A DNA stretch of 64,000 bases from Bradyrhizobium sp. DOA9 (GCF_000617845.2 NZ_DF820425.1:1557690-1621689), one strand, 5' to 3'. Shown: positions 7,493 through 19,298, numbered from the stretch's first letter. The notes: generated by a model not told the origin, from the letters alone. Numbers and translations are program-made.

Positions 7493-10282
7493 TCACGCCG
7501 CCGGCTGCACCGCCTTGTCGCCGGCCATCACATGGGTCAGCGCGCTCTTGATGGCGGCCTGGCGCGTCGGCGCATTGATCTGCGCGCCCAGCAGGTCGGT
7601 GACGTAGAACACGTCGCGCGCGCGCTCGCCGAAGGTCGCGACATGGGCCGATGCGATGTTGAGGTTGAGCTTGGAGATCGCGGTGGTCAGCTCGTAGAGC
7701 AGGCCGGGGCGGTCGAGCCCGGAGACCTCGATCACGGTGTAGCGGTCGGACCATTGGTTGTTGATCGTCACTTCCGGCTCGATCACGAACGGCCTTGCCT
7801 TGCTGCGCACGGTGCGCCGGGCCACCACTTCGGGCAGGCGCAGCTTGCCCTCCAGCACGTCCTCGATCATCTCGCCGATGCGCGTGGCGCGCCGTCCCTC
7901 GTCCTCGTCGCGGTCGTATTCGCGCGAGATCGAGATGGTGTCGAGCGCGCGGCCGTCGGTCGTGGTGTAGATCTGGGCGTCGACGATGTTGGCGCCGGCC
8001 GAGGCGCAGGCGCCGGCGATGATCGACAGCAGCCAGGGATGGTCGGCGGCGAAGATCGTCAGCTCGGTGACGCCGCGCACCTCGTCGAAACCGACATTGA
8101 TTGCAAGCTTGTGGGCGGCCTGCTCGCTGGAACGGACGAAGCGGGCGTGCCGGATCTTGCGCGGCAGCTCGACCTTGAGCCAATAGGCCGGATAGTGCCG
8201 GCCGATATAGGCATCGAGCTCGTCCTTCGGCCATTCGGCGAAGGCCATGCGGAATTCGGCGTGCGCGGCGGCGAGGCGCTTGCCGCGGTCGACTTCCGAG
8301 AAGCCGCCGGTCAGCACCGGCTCGGTCTCGTAGTACAGCGAGCGCAACAGCTGCGCCTTCCAGCCGTTCCACACGCCCGGGCCGACGCCGCGGATGTCGG
8401 CGGTGGTCAGGATGGTCAGGAGCTTCATCTGCTCGACCGACTGCACCACGGCAGCGAAATTCTCGATGGTCTTGCGATCGGAGAGGTCGCGCGACTGCGC
8501 GACCGTGGACATCGTCAGGTGCTCCTCGATCAGCCAGGCCACGAGCTCGGTGTCGGCCGGGCTGAAGCCGAGCCGCGGGCAGAGCCGCCGCGCCACCTTC
8601 GCGCCGGCGATGGAGTGGTCCTCGGGCCGGCCCTTGGCGACGTCGTGCAGCAGCGTTGCGATATAGATCACCGCGCGGTGCTCGGGCCGGATCTTGCGGA
8701 ACAGGTCGCTTGCCAGCGCGAACTCCTCGATGCCGCCGCGCTCGATGTCCTGCAGGAAGCCGATGCAGCGGATCAGGTGCTCGTCGACGGTGTAGTGATG
8801 ATACATGTTGAACTGCATCATCGAGACGATCTTGCCGAAGGCCCGGATGAAATGGCCGAGCACGCCGGTCTCGTTCATCCGCCGCAGCACGATCTCGGCA
8901 TTGTCGGAGGTCAGGATCTCCATGAACAGCCGGTTGGCCTCGGGATTTTCGCGCAAGCCCGCGTTGATCAGGCCGAGCGAGCGCGTCACGTCGCGCATCG
9001 CGTCCGGGTGGAAGGCGAGGTTGTTCTTCTGCGCGAGGCGGAAGATGCGGATCAGATTGACCGGGTCGTGCTTGAACACGTCGGGTGCGGCGACGTTGAT
9101 GCGGTTGTTGTCGACGATGAAGTCGTCGCTGTCGGGGACGCGCCGCTTCACCGCGGTCGGCCGCAGCCGCGCCATCACCCGGCTCAGCACCGGCGCGGGC
9201 TTGGCCTGCTGGTCCTCGAGCTTGGCGCAGAGGATGGCGGTGAGGTTGCCGACTTCCTTGGCGACCAGGAAGTAGTGCTTCATGAAGCGCTCGACGTCCT
9301 GCATGCCGGGATGCGAGGTGTAGCCGAGACGGATCGCGATCTCGCGCTGGAGATCGAAGGACAGGCGCTCTTCGGCTCGGCCAGAGTAGAAGTGCAGGTT
9401 GCAGCGCACCGACCAGAGGAAGTCGGCGCAGCGGCGGAAGGTGCGGTATTCCTGCGCGTCGAACACGCCGCGCCCGACCAGCTCGTGGGTGTCGCGCACG
9501 CGGTAGACGTATTTGGCGATCCAGAACAGCGTGTGCAGGTCGCGCAAGGCTCCCTTGCCGTCCTTGACGTTGGGCTCGACCAGATAGCGCGACTGGCCGC
9601 CGCGGCGGTGGCGCTCCTCGCGCTCGGCGAGCTTTGCGGTGACGAATTCGGACGCGGTGCCCTGCACCACTTCCTTGTCGAAGCGCTCGACCAGCTCGTC
9701 ATAGAGCGGCTTGTCGCCGGTGAGGAAGCGCGTCTCCAGGATGGCGGTGCGGATCGTCATGTCGCCGCGCGCCTGCCGGATCGATTCGTCGACCGAGCGC
9801 GTGGCGTGACCGACCTTCAGCCCCATGTCCCAGAGGCAATAGAGGATGGCTTCGGCAACCTGCTCGCCCCAGGCGGTTTGCTTGTAGGGCAGGATGAAGA
9901 GCAGATCGATGTCGGATTCCGGCGCCATCAGGCCGCGGCCGTAGCCGCCGGTCGCCACCACCGCCATGCGCTCGGCGCCGCTCGGGATCGGCGAGCGGTA
10001 GAGATGGCGCGTCGCGGCCGAATACAGGATGCGGATGATCTCGTCCTGCACGTGGCACAGCCGCTCGGCGCAGCGGCGGCCGTGGCGGTCCTTCAAGAGG
10101 ATCGCCTGGGCGGCGTCGCGCGCCGCGATCAGCTCGGCCTTGAGCAATTGCGCCATCGCCGTGCGGAACGCGTCCTCGCGCCCCTCGTGCTTCTCGGCGA
10201 GCGCATCGATCGCCGCGGTGATCCGCGCGGTATCGAAGCGATCGTCCACCCCGGGCTTGTGCTCAGTCGCAACGCTGTCCAT
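7493..10282 (-). CDS. glnD: [Protein-PII] uridylyltransferase/uridylyl-removing enzyme
   Basis: A 929-residue bifunctional nitrogen sensor that uridylylates PII proteins under nitrogen limitation and removes UMP when glutamine is high. Four expected modules are visible in order: a nucleotidyltransferase domain with VATGGYGRG and ESDIDLLFI at ~108-130, a GlnD PII-UTase central domain, an HD hydrolase domain with LLHDVAKGRPEDHS near residue 547, and two C-terminal ACT domains (near 745-790 and 855-905) that bind glutamine. The length and motifs are complete, so both activities should be intact. The ATG at 10282 begins MDSVATEHKP. It is monocistronic here, whereas in many alphaproteobacteria it lies near mviN or trpS. 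Confidence 0.97.
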   Translation of the reverse strand: MDSVATEHKPGVDDRFDTARITAAIDALAEKHEGREDAFRTAMAQLLKAELIAARDAAQAILLKDRHGRRCAERLCHVQDEIIRILYSAATRHLYRSPIPSGAERMAVVATGGYGRGLMAPESDIDLLFILPYKQTAWGEQVAEAILYCLWDMGLKVGHATRSVDESIRQARGDMTIRTAILETRFLTGDKPLYDELVERFDKEVVQGTASEFVTAKLAEREERHRRGGQSRYLVEPNVKDGKGALRDLHTLFWIAKYVYRVRDTHELVGRGVFDAQEYRTFRRCADFLWSVRCNLHFYSGRAEERLSFDLQREIAIRLGYTSHPGMQDVERFMKHYFLVAKEVGNLTAILCAKLEDQQAKPAPVLSRVMARLRPTAVKRRVPDSDDFIVDNNRINVAAPDVFKHDPVNLIRIFRLAQKNNLAFHPDAMRDVTRSLGLINAGLRENPEANRLFMEILTSDNAEIVLRRMNETGVLGHFIRAFGKIVSMMQFNMYHHYTVDEHLIRCIGFLQDIERGGIEEFALASDLFRKIRPEHRAVIYIATLLHDVAKGRPEDHSIAGAKVARRLCPRLGFSPADTELVAWLIEEHLTMSTVAQSRDLSDRKTIENFAAVVQSVEQMKLLTILTTADIRGVGPGVWNGWKAQLLRSLYYETEPVLTGGFSEVDRGKRLAAAHAEFRMAFAEWPKDELDAYIGRHYPAYWLKVELPRKIRHARFVRSSEQAAHKLAINVGFDEVRGVTELTIFAADHPWLLSIIAGACASAGANIVDAQIYTTTDGRALDTISISREYDRDEDEGRRATRIGEMIEDVLEGKLRLPEVVARRTVRSKARPFVIEPEVTINNQWSDRYTVIEVSGLDRPGLLYELTTAISKLNLNIASAHVATFGERARDVFYVTDLLGAQINAPTRQAAIKSALTHVMAGDKAVQPAA

Positions 10283-10524
10283 GTCTCACCGGATATAAGA
10301 GGTGACAGGCGCTGTCACGAGACATTCGCAAGGGGACGACCGGCGTGTTTCGCCGCGCACATGAATCGGCCCCGAATCCGGTATCGGCGCCCGGGCTAAC
10401 GTCATGAATGTACTCAGATTTTCTCCCGGATCCCGGCTGCTCATGACTGCCTCCATCAATCATGGGCTGACACCAAACCAATCGCCCTCTATACCCCTCG
10501 TCGATATCCCTGGGAGAGAACAAG

Positions 10525-11034
10525 ATGGACGCTGCAGAGCTGCGCCAGATGCAGGCCCCGATCAAGGAGCGCTACAAGACCGATCCCAAGGCTGCGCTGA
10601 TCACGCTGAAAGCCAAGGGCTCAACCGACAGCGAAGGCATCGCCTGCAAGGTCGAGACCGGACGCGCCATCGCGATGGCTGGTCTGCATCCCGCCACCGG
10701 CGGCTCCGGCCTCGAGCTCTGCTCCGGCGACATGCTGCTCGAAGCCCTGGTGGCCTGTGCCGGCGTCACGCTGAAATCGGTCGCGACCGCGATCGAGGTG
10801 CCGCTCAAGACCGGCAACGTCTACGCCGAGGGCGATCTCGATTTCCGCGGCACGCTCGGCGTCGACAAGGAAACCCCGGTCGGCTTCGCAGAAATCCGTC
10901 TCCGCTTCGAGGTCGACACGCCGGCGCCGCAGGACAAGCTCGATCTGCTGCTCAAGCTTACCGAGCGCTATTGCGTGGTCTACCAGACCATCAAGAACGG
11001 CCCGAAGGTTTCGGTGTCGATGCAGCGGATGTGA
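10525..11034 (+). CDS. OsmC family protein
   Basis: A 169-residue OsmC/Ohr-fold protein, a family of cysteine-based peroxide-reducing enzymes. The two conserved cysteines are in LVACAGVTLKSV and ERYCVVYQT, at the usual spacing. The start has a GGGAGAG ribosome site seven bases upstream. The N-terminal ~35 residues, which include the KERYKTDPKAALITLKAKG strand, match the OsmC subgroup rather than Ohr. Whether it reduces organic hydroperoxides is inferred from the family. It is followed by a large palindromic repeat. Confidence 0.85.
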   Translation: MDAAELRQMQAPIKERYKTDPKAALITLKAKGSTDSEGIACKVETGRAIAMAGLHPATGGSGLELCSGDMLLEALVACAGVTLKSVATAIEVPLKTGNVYAEGDLDFRGTLGVDKETPVGFAEIRLRFEVDTPAPQDKLDLLLKLTERYCVVYQTIKNGPKVSVSMQRM

Positions 11035-11040
11035 CTGCTT

Positions 11041-11200
11041 CCCCCTCCCCTGGAGGGGGAGGGTCGATCGTGCGCAGCGCGAGCGGGATGGGGTGATCTC
11101 TCCACTCGGGCACCGTATCCGTCGAGAGACTGTCACCCCACCCCGTCTCATATCTCGCTACGCTCCATATGAGCCGACCCTCCCCCTCCAGGGGAGGGTA
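11041..11200. repeat. Composite palindromic repeat with CCCTCCCC/GGGGAGGG hairpins
   Basis: The left end contains CCCTCCCCTGGAGGGGGAGGG (split here as CCCTCCCC TGGA GGGGGAGGG), and the right end GACCCTCCCCCTCCA GGGGAGGGT. The two ends are also complementary to each other across the ~160-base span, and GGGATGGGGTGA near the left pairs with TCACCCCACCCC near the centre. It fills the gap between osmC and the next gene. Confidence 0.65.
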
Positions 11201-11210
11201 AGAAGAAAAA

Positions 11211-12011
11211 ATGTCCCCCGACCTCCACTTCCTTCTCTTCCTGCTCCTGCGCATGGCGATCGCGGCGGCGTTCGTGGTGACGGCGTCGATCATCACCGAA
11301 CGTTCGGGACCGGTGATCGGCGCGTTGATCGCGACCCTGCCGGTCTCGGCTGGGCCGTCCTACGTCTTTCTTGCGCTCGATCACGATGCTGCGTTCATCG
11401 CGCAGGGCGCGCTGGCGAGCCTGCCGGTCAATGCGGCGACCATCCTGATGTGCCTCACTTATGTCGTGCTGTCGCAGCGGCACAACCTCGTGGTGAGTTG
11501 CGGAAGCGCTTTCGCGGTGTGGATCGGGATGGCCTCGATCATCCGCCAGTTCGACTGGTCGCTCACGGCGGGGCTTGCCGCCAATCTGATCGCGTTCGGC
11601 ATCTGCATTCCACTGCTCGCGCGCTATCGCCATGTGAAGATGCCGCTGGTGACGCGCCGCTGGTACGATGTGCCGATGCGCGCTGCGCTGGTTGCGACCC
11701 TCGTCGCCATCGTGGTTTCGACATCGAGCTGGGTCGGCCCGCGCATCAGCGGCATCATCGCACTCTTTCCCGTGGTGTTCTCCAGCATCATGGTGATCCT
11801 GCATCCGCGCATCGGCGGACCGCCGACCGCCGCCGTGCTCGCCAACTCCGCCTGGGGCCTGCTCGGGTTTGGCATGGCCATCGCGGTCCTGCACGTTGCA
11901 GTCGTGAAATTTGGATTGGCGGTAGGTCTGCCGCTCGCGCTTGCAACCTGCGTGGTGTGGAATCTGATGCTGTGGTGGCGTGGACGCAGAAGGCGGAGCA
12001 TCGAAACGTAA
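11211..12011 (+). CDS. Integral membrane protein of unknown function
   Basis: A 266-residue protein with about seven to eight hydrophobic segments separated by short loops. It has a short basic tail (WWRGRRRRS) at the C-terminus. The ATG follows an A-rich, AG-containing leader (AAGAAGAAAAA). I do not recognise a transporter signature with certainty; the overall pattern of small paired helices with GPVIGALIATLPVSAGPSY and GPRISGIIALFPVVFSS, two internally similar stretches, suggests an internal duplication of a 3-4 helix unit. Its location in the inner membrane is clear, its role is not. Confidence 0.75.
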   Translation: MSPDLHFLLFLLLRMAIAAAFVVTASIITERSGPVIGALIATLPVSAGPSYVFLALDHDAAFIAQGALASLPVNAATILMCLTYVVLSQRHNLVVSCGSAFAVWIGMASIIRQFDWSLTAGLAANLIAFGICIPLLARYRHVKMPLVTRRWYDVPMRAALVATLVAIVVSTSSWVGPRISGIIALFPVVFSSIMVILHPRIGGPPTAAVLANSAWGLLGFGMAIAVLHVAVVKFGLAVGLPLALATCVVWNLMLWWRGRRRRSIET

Positions 12012-12265
12012 GCTTTGGTAAGGGATTCTTGCGGTGCTCGGCCGTAGTTCTGCGGTGTTTGACTGCGCGTTTCCGATAGTGTCGTTAATTTAATCTTTGC
12101 GTCTCGTCCCTACACTTGCTCGTCAACTGTCGAGACGGCCCCGTTGGATAGCGGGGATACAGTTCCACCAATACGAAAGCCGCGAACGACGGGCCGAAAA
12201 CTTCGAGCGCGAGCGCGATGCTGCGCACGCCATGCAAAATGATTGCTCATCAAGGAGATACTTGA

Positions 12266-13942
12266 ATGTTCGGTCGCAAGTCCCACAATGATGCTCAAGC
12301 GCGGCTCGACGCCATCGGCCGTTCGCAGGCGCTGATCGAATTCAATCTTGATGGGACGATCATCACGGCCAACGAGAATTTTCTCAGTGCTCTCGGCTAC
12401 CGTCTCGAAGAGATCCAGGGCAAGCATCACTCGATGTTCGTGCCGGCCGACCAGCGCGACAGCGCCGAGTACAAGGCGTTCTGGGCCGCATTGAACCGTG
12501 GCGAGTATCAAGCGCGCGAGTTCAAGCGGATCGCGAAAGACGGTCACGAGGTCTGGATCGAAGCATCCTACAATCCGGTGCTCGACGGCAACGGCAAGAC
12601 GGTGATGGTCGCCAAGATTGCGACCGACATCACCGAGAAGAAGATCCGCAGCATGACGGACGCTTCCAAGATCGCTGCCATCGGCCGCGCCCAGGCCGTC
12701 ATCGAGTTCAAGCTCGACGGCACCATCGTCTCGGCAAACGAGAATTTCTGCAAGGCGCTCGGCTATTCGCTCGACGAGATCAAGGGCAAGCATCACAGCC
12801 TGTTCGTGGCCGAGGCCGATCGCAACAGCGCGGCCTATCGTGAGTTTTGGGCCGCACTCAACCGCGGCGACTACCAGGCCGGCGAGTTCAAGCGGATCGG
12901 CAAGGGCGGTCGCGAGGTCTGGATCCTCGCCTCCTACAATCCGCTGCTCGACGAAAGCGGCAAGCCGTACGGCGTCGTCAAGTTCGCGACCGACGTCACC
13001 GCGGAGAAGCTGAAGAATGCCGATCTCGCCGGCCAGATCGCGGCGATCGACAAGGCCCAGGCCGTGATCGAGTTCAACATGGACGGCACGATCATCACCG
13101 CCAACGCCAACTTCCTCGGCGCGCTCGGCTATTCGCTGGCCGAGATCAAGGGCAAGCACCACAGCATGTTCGTCGAGCCGAGCGAGCGCGACGGCGCCGG
13201 CTATCGCGAGTTCTGGGCCGCGCTCAATCACGGCCAGTACCAGGCGGCGGAGTACAAGCGCATCGGCAAGGGCGGCAAGGAGGTCTACATCCAGGCCTCC
13301 TACAATCCGATCTTCGATCTCAACGGCAAGCCGTTCAAGGTCGTGAAATACGCCACCGACGTCACCAGGCAGGTCCTGGTCCGCATGGGCAACGAGCGCG
13401 TGCGCGGGATGATGGAATCGGTCGCCGCCGGCTCGGAGGAGCTCAACGCCTCGGTGCGGGAGATCTCGGAGGCCATGACCAAGTCGCGCGAGACCGCGAT
13501 GGGCGCGGTCGAGCAGGTCGGCGCCGCCGACGCGCAGGCCCAGCGCCTCACCGAGGCCGCGCAGGCGATGAGCGGCATCGTCGAGATGATCAACAACATC
13601 ACCGGGCAGATCAACCTGCTCGCGCTCAACGCCACGATCGAATCGGCGCGCGCGGGCGAGGCCGGCCGCGGCTTCGCGGTGGTCGCTTCCGAAGTCAAGA
13701 GTCTCGCCAACCAGGCCAAGCAGGCGACCGACAAGATCGGCCAGGAGATCGGCAGCCTCAACAGCATCTCCGGCGACGTCGTCAGCGCGCTCAGCTCGAT
13801 CAAGCAGGCCATCAACAATGTCAGCGAGTACGTGACCTCGACCGCCGCCGCGATCGAGGAGCAGAGCACGGTGACCAACGAGATGTCGACCAGCATGCAG
13901 CGCGCCGCCGCGGAAGCCGCTGCGATCGCGGCGCGGGGGTAG
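12266..13942 (+). CDS. Soluble methyl-accepting chemotaxis protein with three tandem PAS domains
   Basis: A 558-residue chemoreceptor with no membrane segment or signal peptide, so it should sense a cytoplasmic signal. Three very similar PAS+PAC units of about 122 residues (~9-128, 131-250, 253-370) each carry an [18 protein letters not shown] start, a GKHHS motif, FWAALN and a SYNP core. A methyl-accepting signalling domain follows, with the hairpin tip containing [20 protein letters not shown] and [12 protein letters not shown] strong AAGGAG site precedes the ATG. The architecture resembles BdlA/Aer-2-type receptors. No PAS unit shows an obvious haem-binding or flavin signature I can assign. 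The three units look recently amplified. Confidence 0.93.
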   Translation: MFGRKSHNDAQARLDAIGRSQALIEFNLDGTIITANENFLSALGYRLEEIQGKHHSMFVPADQRDSAEYKAFWAALNRGEYQAREFKRIAKDGHEVWIEASYNPVLDGNGKTVMVAKIATDITEKKIRSMTDASKIAAIGRAQAVIEFKLDGTIVSANENFCKALGYSLDEIKGKHHSLFVAEADRNSAAYREFWAALNRGDYQAGEFKRIGKGGREVWILASYNPLLDESGKPYGVVKFATDVTAEKLKNADLAGQIAAIDKAQAVIEFNMDGTIITANANFLGALGYSLAEIKGKHHSMFVEPSERDGAGYREFWAALNHGQYQAAEYKRIGKGGKEVYIQASYNPIFDLNGKPFKVVKYATDVTRQVLVRMGNERVRGMMESVAAGSEELNASVREISEAMTKSRETAMGAVEQVGAADAQAQRLTEAAQAMSGIVEMINNITGQINLLALNATIESARAGEAGRGFAVVASEVKSLANQAKQATDKIGQEIGSLNSISGDVVSALSSIKQAINNVSEYVTSTAAAIEEQSTVTNEMSTSMQRAAAEAAAIAARG

Positions 13943-13953
13943 GCGGCAACACT

Positions 13954-13993
13954 GTCATTCCGGGGCTGGTCCTTCGGTCCATCCCGGAATGAC
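13954..13993. terminator. Palindrome between convergent MCP and mutS, probable bidirectional terminator
   Basis: GTCATTCCGGGG at 13954 and CCCGGAATGAC ending at 13993 form a long hairpin with a short GGTCCTTCGGTCC inner stem. It lies exactly between two converging genes 61 bases apart. Confidence 0.6.
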
Positions 13994-14003
13994 GGTCTCT
14001 TAT

Positions 14004-16742
14004 CTACGACTTCGGCAGCTTGGCCTTCAACGCATACAGCGCCTCGAGCGCCTCGCGCGGCGACATCTCGTCGGGGTGCAGCGCCTTCATTGCTTCCACC
14101 AGCAGCTCCGCTTCGCTCGGCGGTGCGGCTTCAGTGGCCGCACGGGAGGGCACGGCGAACAGCGGCAGATCGTCGACGAGCGCGCGCGCGGTCTGGCCGC
14201 GGTCCTGCGCCTCCAGCTTGGACAGTACCGATTTGGCCCGCGTGATCACCGCCGGCGGCAGGCCGGCGAGCTTGGCCACCTGAATGCCGTAGGAGCGATC
14301 GGCCGAGCCCGGCAGCACCTCGTGCAGGAACACGACGTTGCCCTGCCATTCCTTCACCCGCACCGTGGCGTTGAACATGCGCGGCAGTTTCGCCGCGAGC
14401 GCGGTCAGCTCGTGATAATGCGTGGCGAACAATGTGCGGCAGCGATTGCTTTCGTGCAGATGCTCGATCGCGGCCCAGGCGATCGAGAGGCCGTCGAAGG
14501 TCGCGGTGCCGCGGCCGATCTCGTCGAGGATGACGAGCGAGCGCTCGCCGGCCTGGTTCAGGATCGCAGCCGTCTCGACCATCTCCACCATGAAGGTGGA
14601 GCGGCCGCGGGCGAGATCGTCGGCGGCGCCGACGCGCGAGAACAGGCGGTCGACAATGCCGATCCGCGCCCGCGCGGCCGGGACGAAGCTGCCGATCTGG
14701 GCCAGCAGCGCAATCAGCGCGTTCTGACGCAGGAAGGTCGATTTGCCGGCCATGTTGGGGCCGGTGAGCAGCCAGAGCTGGCCGGACTTTTGCGCAGGCG
14801 CCGGCGAGAGATCGCAGGCATTGGCGATGAACGGCTCGCCGTTGCGCTTCAGCGCCTGCTCCACCACGGGATGGCGGCCGGCTTCGATCGCAAAGCCGAG
14901 CGAGTTGTCTACATCGGGCCGCACATAGTTCTCGTCGATCGCGAGCTTGGCCAGCGAGGTCGCGACGTCGAGCAGCGCAAAGCCTTGCGCAGCAGTGCGC
15001 AGATCGTCGCTGATCGCGAGCGCCTTGCCGCAGAGCTTTTCGAAGATCTCGAGCTCGAGGCCGAGCGCGCGGTCGCCGGCATTGGCGATCTTGGCCTCGA
15101 TCTCGCCGAGCTCGGCGGTGGTGAAGCGCACCTGCCCCGCCAGCGTCTGGCGATGGATGAAGGTCGCGTTCAGCGGCGCCGACATCAGCTTGTCGCCGTG
15201 CTGGGCGGTGACCTCGACGAAATAGCCGAGCACGTTGTTGTGCCGGATCTTGAGCCCCTTGACGCCGGTTTGGTCGGCGTAGCGCGCTTGCATCGAGGCG
15301 ACCACGAGGCGCGAGGCATCGCGCAGGTTTCGCGCTTCGTCCAGCGCGGGCTCGTAGCCCTGGCGCACGAAGCCGCCATCGCGCTTGATCAGCGGCAGCT
15401 GCTCGTCGAGCGCACTGGCGAACTCGGCTGCGAGCGCGCGCGACGGCCGCTGCAGCGCCGCCATCACCGCCGCGATCTCCTGCGGCGGCTGGTCGAGCTC
15501 GCCAAGTCGCGTCAGCACCTGGTCGGCGGCGATGATGCCGTCGCGGATGCCGGCGAGATCGCGCGGCCCGCCGCGGCCGACCGAGAGACGGGCGAGCGCC
15601 CGCGACATGTCGGGCGCGCCGCGCAGGATGCTGCGGATGTCCTCGCGCGCGGCGGAATCGGCCACGAAGGCGCTGACGGCATCGAGCCGCCGCGCAATGG
15701 CTGGCGCGTCGGTCAGCGGCGCCGCCAGGCGCTGGGCCAGCAGGCGCGAGCCTGCCGAGGTTACCGTGCAGTCGATCGCATCGAGCAGCGAGCCGCGGCG
15801 TTCGCCCGCGAGCGTCCGGGTCAGCTCGAGATTGGCCCGCGTCGCCGGATCGATCGCCATGGTCGCGCCGGAAGCCTCGCGCGCGGGCGGTGACAGCGGC
15901 GGATGCTTGCCGACCTGGGTGCGGTCGACATAGGTGACCGCGGCCGCCGCCGCGGTGGCCTCAAGCCGCGTCAGCTGCGCCAGACCGTCCATGGTCGCGA
16001 CGGCAAAATAATCGCACAGCCGTTTCTCGGCGGTGGCGCCGTCGAAGACGTCGCGCGTCAGCGGCGTGACTGCCGGCAATTCGCGCAGGGTCTGGCCGAG
16101 TTCGCTGTCGTTATAGACCGCGTCGGTGACGATGGCCTCGTTGGGGTTGATGCGCGCCAGCGTTGCGGCGAGCTCGCCGCCCGAGCATTCCATCACGGTG
16201 AATTCGGCAGTCGAGATGTCGATCCAGGCCAGGCCGAAGCGGTCGCCGCCGGCGGACGAGCGTGCCCGCGCGATCGCCAGCAGGTAATTGTTGGCACGCG
16301 CGTCCAGCAGCGTGTCCTCGGTCAGCGTGCCCGGCGTCACCAGCCGCACCACGCCGCGGCGCACCACGCTCTTGTTGCCGCGCGCTTTCGCCGCCGCGGG
16401 ATCCTCGGTCTGCTCGCAGACCGCGACCCGGTGCCCGGCGCTGATGAGACGATGCAGATAATCCTCGGAACGCTCGACCGGCACGCCGCACATCGGGATA
16501 TCCGCGCCCTGGTGCTTGCCGCGCTTGGTCAGAACGATGCCGAGCGTCTTTGAAGCGATCTCGGCGTCCTCGAAGAACAATTCGTAGAAGTCGCCCATCC
16601 GGTAGAACAGCAGCAAGCCCTGATGCGCCGCCTTGATCTCCAGGTACTGTTCCATCATCGGCGTGACGCGCGCGGCGGCTTCCGCCTGGGGTGTGGGCGC
16701 TTCGTCGGGGGGCGGTGCTGGTATCGGCTGTTGCATGGTCAT
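14004..16742 (-). CDS. mutS: DNA mismatch repair protein MutS
   Basis: A 912-residue mismatch-recognition ATPase. The mismatch-binding Phe-X-Glu wedge is visible in [11 protein letters not shown] near residue 52. The connector, lever and clamp regions follow, then the ABC-type ATPase with Walker [11 protein letters not shown] near residue 660 and Walker [17 protein letters not shown]. The C-terminal helix-turn-helix dimerisation region ends [11 protein letters not shown]. An alanine/proline-rich N-terminal extension of ~25 residues precedes the MutS-I domain, and a second in-frame ATG lies two codons in. The gene is complete and stands alone, divergent from pcaF. Confidence 0.97.
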   Translation of the reverse strand: MTMQQPIPAPPPDEAPTPQAEAAARVTPMMEQYLEIKAAHQGLLLFYRMGDFYELFFEDAEIASKTLGIVLTKRGKHQGADIPMCGVPVERSEDYLHRLISAGHRVAVCEQTEDPAAAKARGNKSVVRRGVVRLVTPGTLTEDTLLDARANNYLLAIARARSSAGGDRFGLAWIDISTAEFTVMECSGGELAATLARINPNEAIVTDAVYNDSELGQTLRELPAVTPLTRDVFDGATAEKRLCDYFAVATMDGLAQLTRLEATAAAAAVTYVDRTQVGKHPPLSPPAREASGATMAIDPATRANLELTRTLAGERRGSLLDAIDCTVTSAGSRLLAQRLAAPLTDAPAIARRLDAVSAFVADSAAREDIRSILRGAPDMSRALARLSVGRGGPRDLAGIRDGIIAADQVLTRLGELDQPPQEIAAVMAALQRPSRALAAEFASALDEQLPLIKRDGGFVRQGYEPALDEARNLRDASRLVVASMQARYADQTGVKGLKIRHNNVLGYFVEVTAQHGDKLMSAPLNATFIHRQTLAGQVRFTTAELGEIEAKIANAGDRALGLELEIFEKLCGKALAISDDLRTAAQGFALLDVATSLAKLAIDENYVRPDVDNSLGFAIEAGRHPVVEQALKRNGEPFIANACDLSPAPAQKSGQLWLLTGPNMAGKSTFLRQNALIALLAQIGSFVPAARARIGIVDRLFSRVGAADDLARGRSTFMVEMVETAAILNQAGERSLVILDEIGRGTATFDGLSIAWAAIEHLHESNRCRTLFATHYHELTALAAKLPRMFNATVRVKEWQGNVVFLHEVLPGSADRSYGIQVAKLAGLPPAVITRAKSVLSKLEAQDRGQTARALVDDLPLFAVPSRAATEAAPPSEAELLVEAMKALHPDEMSPREALEALYALKAKLPKS

Positions 16743-16957
16743 GGGCGGCGCAACCTACAAAATTTCGGCACCTGCTCCTATCGCTTTGCCCGAGAAGGGG
16801 AGGTTTTCCACGTTGTCCGCACCGGGGCATGCGTCGAGGACGGCAGACCCCTGCAAATCCCGCGCGAAACCGTCAATTGACCTGCCGCGGGCGCCCTCCT
16901 AAAACTCCGCCGACATTGAAGAATTTGGCCGGATCGCGGCATTCAGGGAGAACAACG

Positions 16958-18166
<1,209 letters not shown>

Positions 18167-18183
18167 CGGTTCACGCAGTGGAC

Positions 18184-18266
18184 CGTCATCCCGGAGCCGC
18201 TCGTTAGAGCGGAATCCGGGATCTCGAGATTCCGGGTTCAGCCCTGTCGGGCTGCCCCGGAATGAC
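18184..18266. repeat. Palindromic repeat between pcaF and the intradiol dioxygenase gene
   Basis: CGTCATCCCGG at the left and CCCCGGAATGAC at the right are inverted arms of the same family as those at 7448 and 13954, with an internal ATCTCGAGAT dyad. It may weaken transcription between the two genes. Confidence 0.65.
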
Positions 18267-18283
18267 AGGGAGAGAATGGCAGC

Positions 18284-19177
18284 ATGATCATCGAGCGCGA
18301 GAAGGACGTCACGGCCGCGGTCCTGGCGGTGATGGAGCGGACGTCCGATCCGCGGCTGCGCCAGATCATGGTGTCCTTGGTCCAGCACCTGCACGCCTTC
18401 GTCCGCGATGTCCGCCTGACCGAGAAAGAGTTCCGCGATGCGACCGCCGTCATCGCCGAGCTCGGCAAGCTGACTACCGACACGCATAACGAAGTCGTGC
18501 TGATGGCGGGTTCGCTCGGCGTCTCCTCGCTGGTGTGCCTGCTCAACAACGGCGATCAGGGCAATACCGAGACGGATCAATCACTGCTCGGGCCGTTCTG
18601 GCGGTTGAATTCGCCCCGGGTCGAGAATGGCGGATCGATCGTGCGCTCGGATACGCCGGGCGCACCGCTGTTCGTGAACGCCCGTGTCGTCGACAAGGAC
18701 GGCCGTCCGGTCGCCGGGGCGGAGGTCGATGTCTGGCACGCCTCGCCGGTCGGCCTTTACGAGAACCAGGACCCCGAGCAGGCCGACATGAACCTGCGCG
18801 GCAAGTTCACGACCGATTCCGACGGGCGCTTTGCCTTCCGCTCGGTGATGATGGTTGGCTATCCCATTCCGACCGATGGTGTCGTCGGCCGCCTGCTCGC
18901 GGCGCAGGGCCGCCATCCCTATCGTCCCGCGCATCTGCACGCCCTGATCTTCAAGCCGGGATTCAAGGTGCTGATCTCGCAGGTGTATGATCCTGAAGAC
19001 CCCCATATCGACAGCGACGTGCAGTTCGGTGTGACACAGGCGCTGATCGGCAAGTTCGTGCGCCACGATACGCCGCATCCGACGGCGAAGGACATCTCCG
19101 TGCCCTGGTATTCGCTCGACCATACCTACCGGCTCGAGGCCGGGGAGGCTGTGCTTCCGCGTGCGCCGATCAGGTAG
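18284..19177 (+). CDS. Intradiol ring-cleavage dioxygenase (catechol/hydroxyquinol 1,2-dioxygenase type)
   Basis: A 297-residue non-haem Fe(III) dioxygenase. Residues ~20-95 form the helical Dioxygenase_N dimerisation domain found in catechol, chlorocatechol and hydroxyquinol 1,2-dioxygenases. The catalytic domain carries the expected ligands: Tyr in SPVGLYENQ, Tyr in HPYRPAHLH, and the two histidines of that same motif. Thus it should open a catechol-type ring between the hydroxyls. Its substrate (catechol, hydroxyquinol or another) cannot be fixed from motifs. It sits between pcaF and pcaH on the same strand, so it probably takes part in aromatic-acid catabolism. GGGAGAG lies upstream of the ATG. 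Confidence 0.85.
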   Translation: MIIEREKDVTAAVLAVMERTSDPRLRQIMVSLVQHLHAFVRDVRLTEKEFRDATAVIAELGKLTTDTHNEVVLMAGSLGVSSLVCLLNNGDQGNTETDQSLLGPFWRLNSPRVENGGSIVRSDTPGAPLFVNARVVDKDGRPVAGAEVDVWHASPVGLYENQDPEQADMNLRGKFTTDSDGRFAFRSVMMVGYPIPTDGVVGRLLAAQGRHPYRPAHLHALIFKPGFKVLISQVYDPEDPHIDSDVQFGVTQALIGKFVRHDTPHPTAKDISVPWYSLDHTYRLEAGEAVLPRAPIR

Positions 19178-19231
19178 CAGCGGCCGGCTGCCATGCGCGG
19201 GAACGCCGCCAACCGGCTTTCCCAAATTAGT

Positions 19232-19246
19232 TATATCCTATAATGA
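19232..19246 (+). promoter_or_regulatory. AT-rich dyad and TATAAT upstream of pcaH
   Basis: TTATA-TCC-TATAA is a perfect 5-base inverted repeat (19232-19244) that includes a consensus -10 hexamer TATAAT at 19239-19244, 55 bases before the pcaH ATG and in otherwise GC-rich DNA. The -35 region (about 19216) matches poorly, as expected for an activator-dependent promoter. Functional assignment is inference. Confidence 0.35.
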
Positions 19247-19298
19247 TTGGCGGAAGCGTTGACCGGCCGGACCACAATGGCCGGGGAGGAGTTCGCCA

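Noticed and set aside
7532..10399. A 955-codon open frame on the plus strand opposite glnD
   Set aside because: It is a mirror of the glnD codon bias in high-GC DNA; its product is a low-complexity Arg/Gly/Val/Leu string without any family motif, whereas glnD has all domains.
13989..15893. A long plus-strand frame opposite mutS
   Set aside because: Arg/Gly-rich product without domains; mutS on the other strand is complete and motif-rich.
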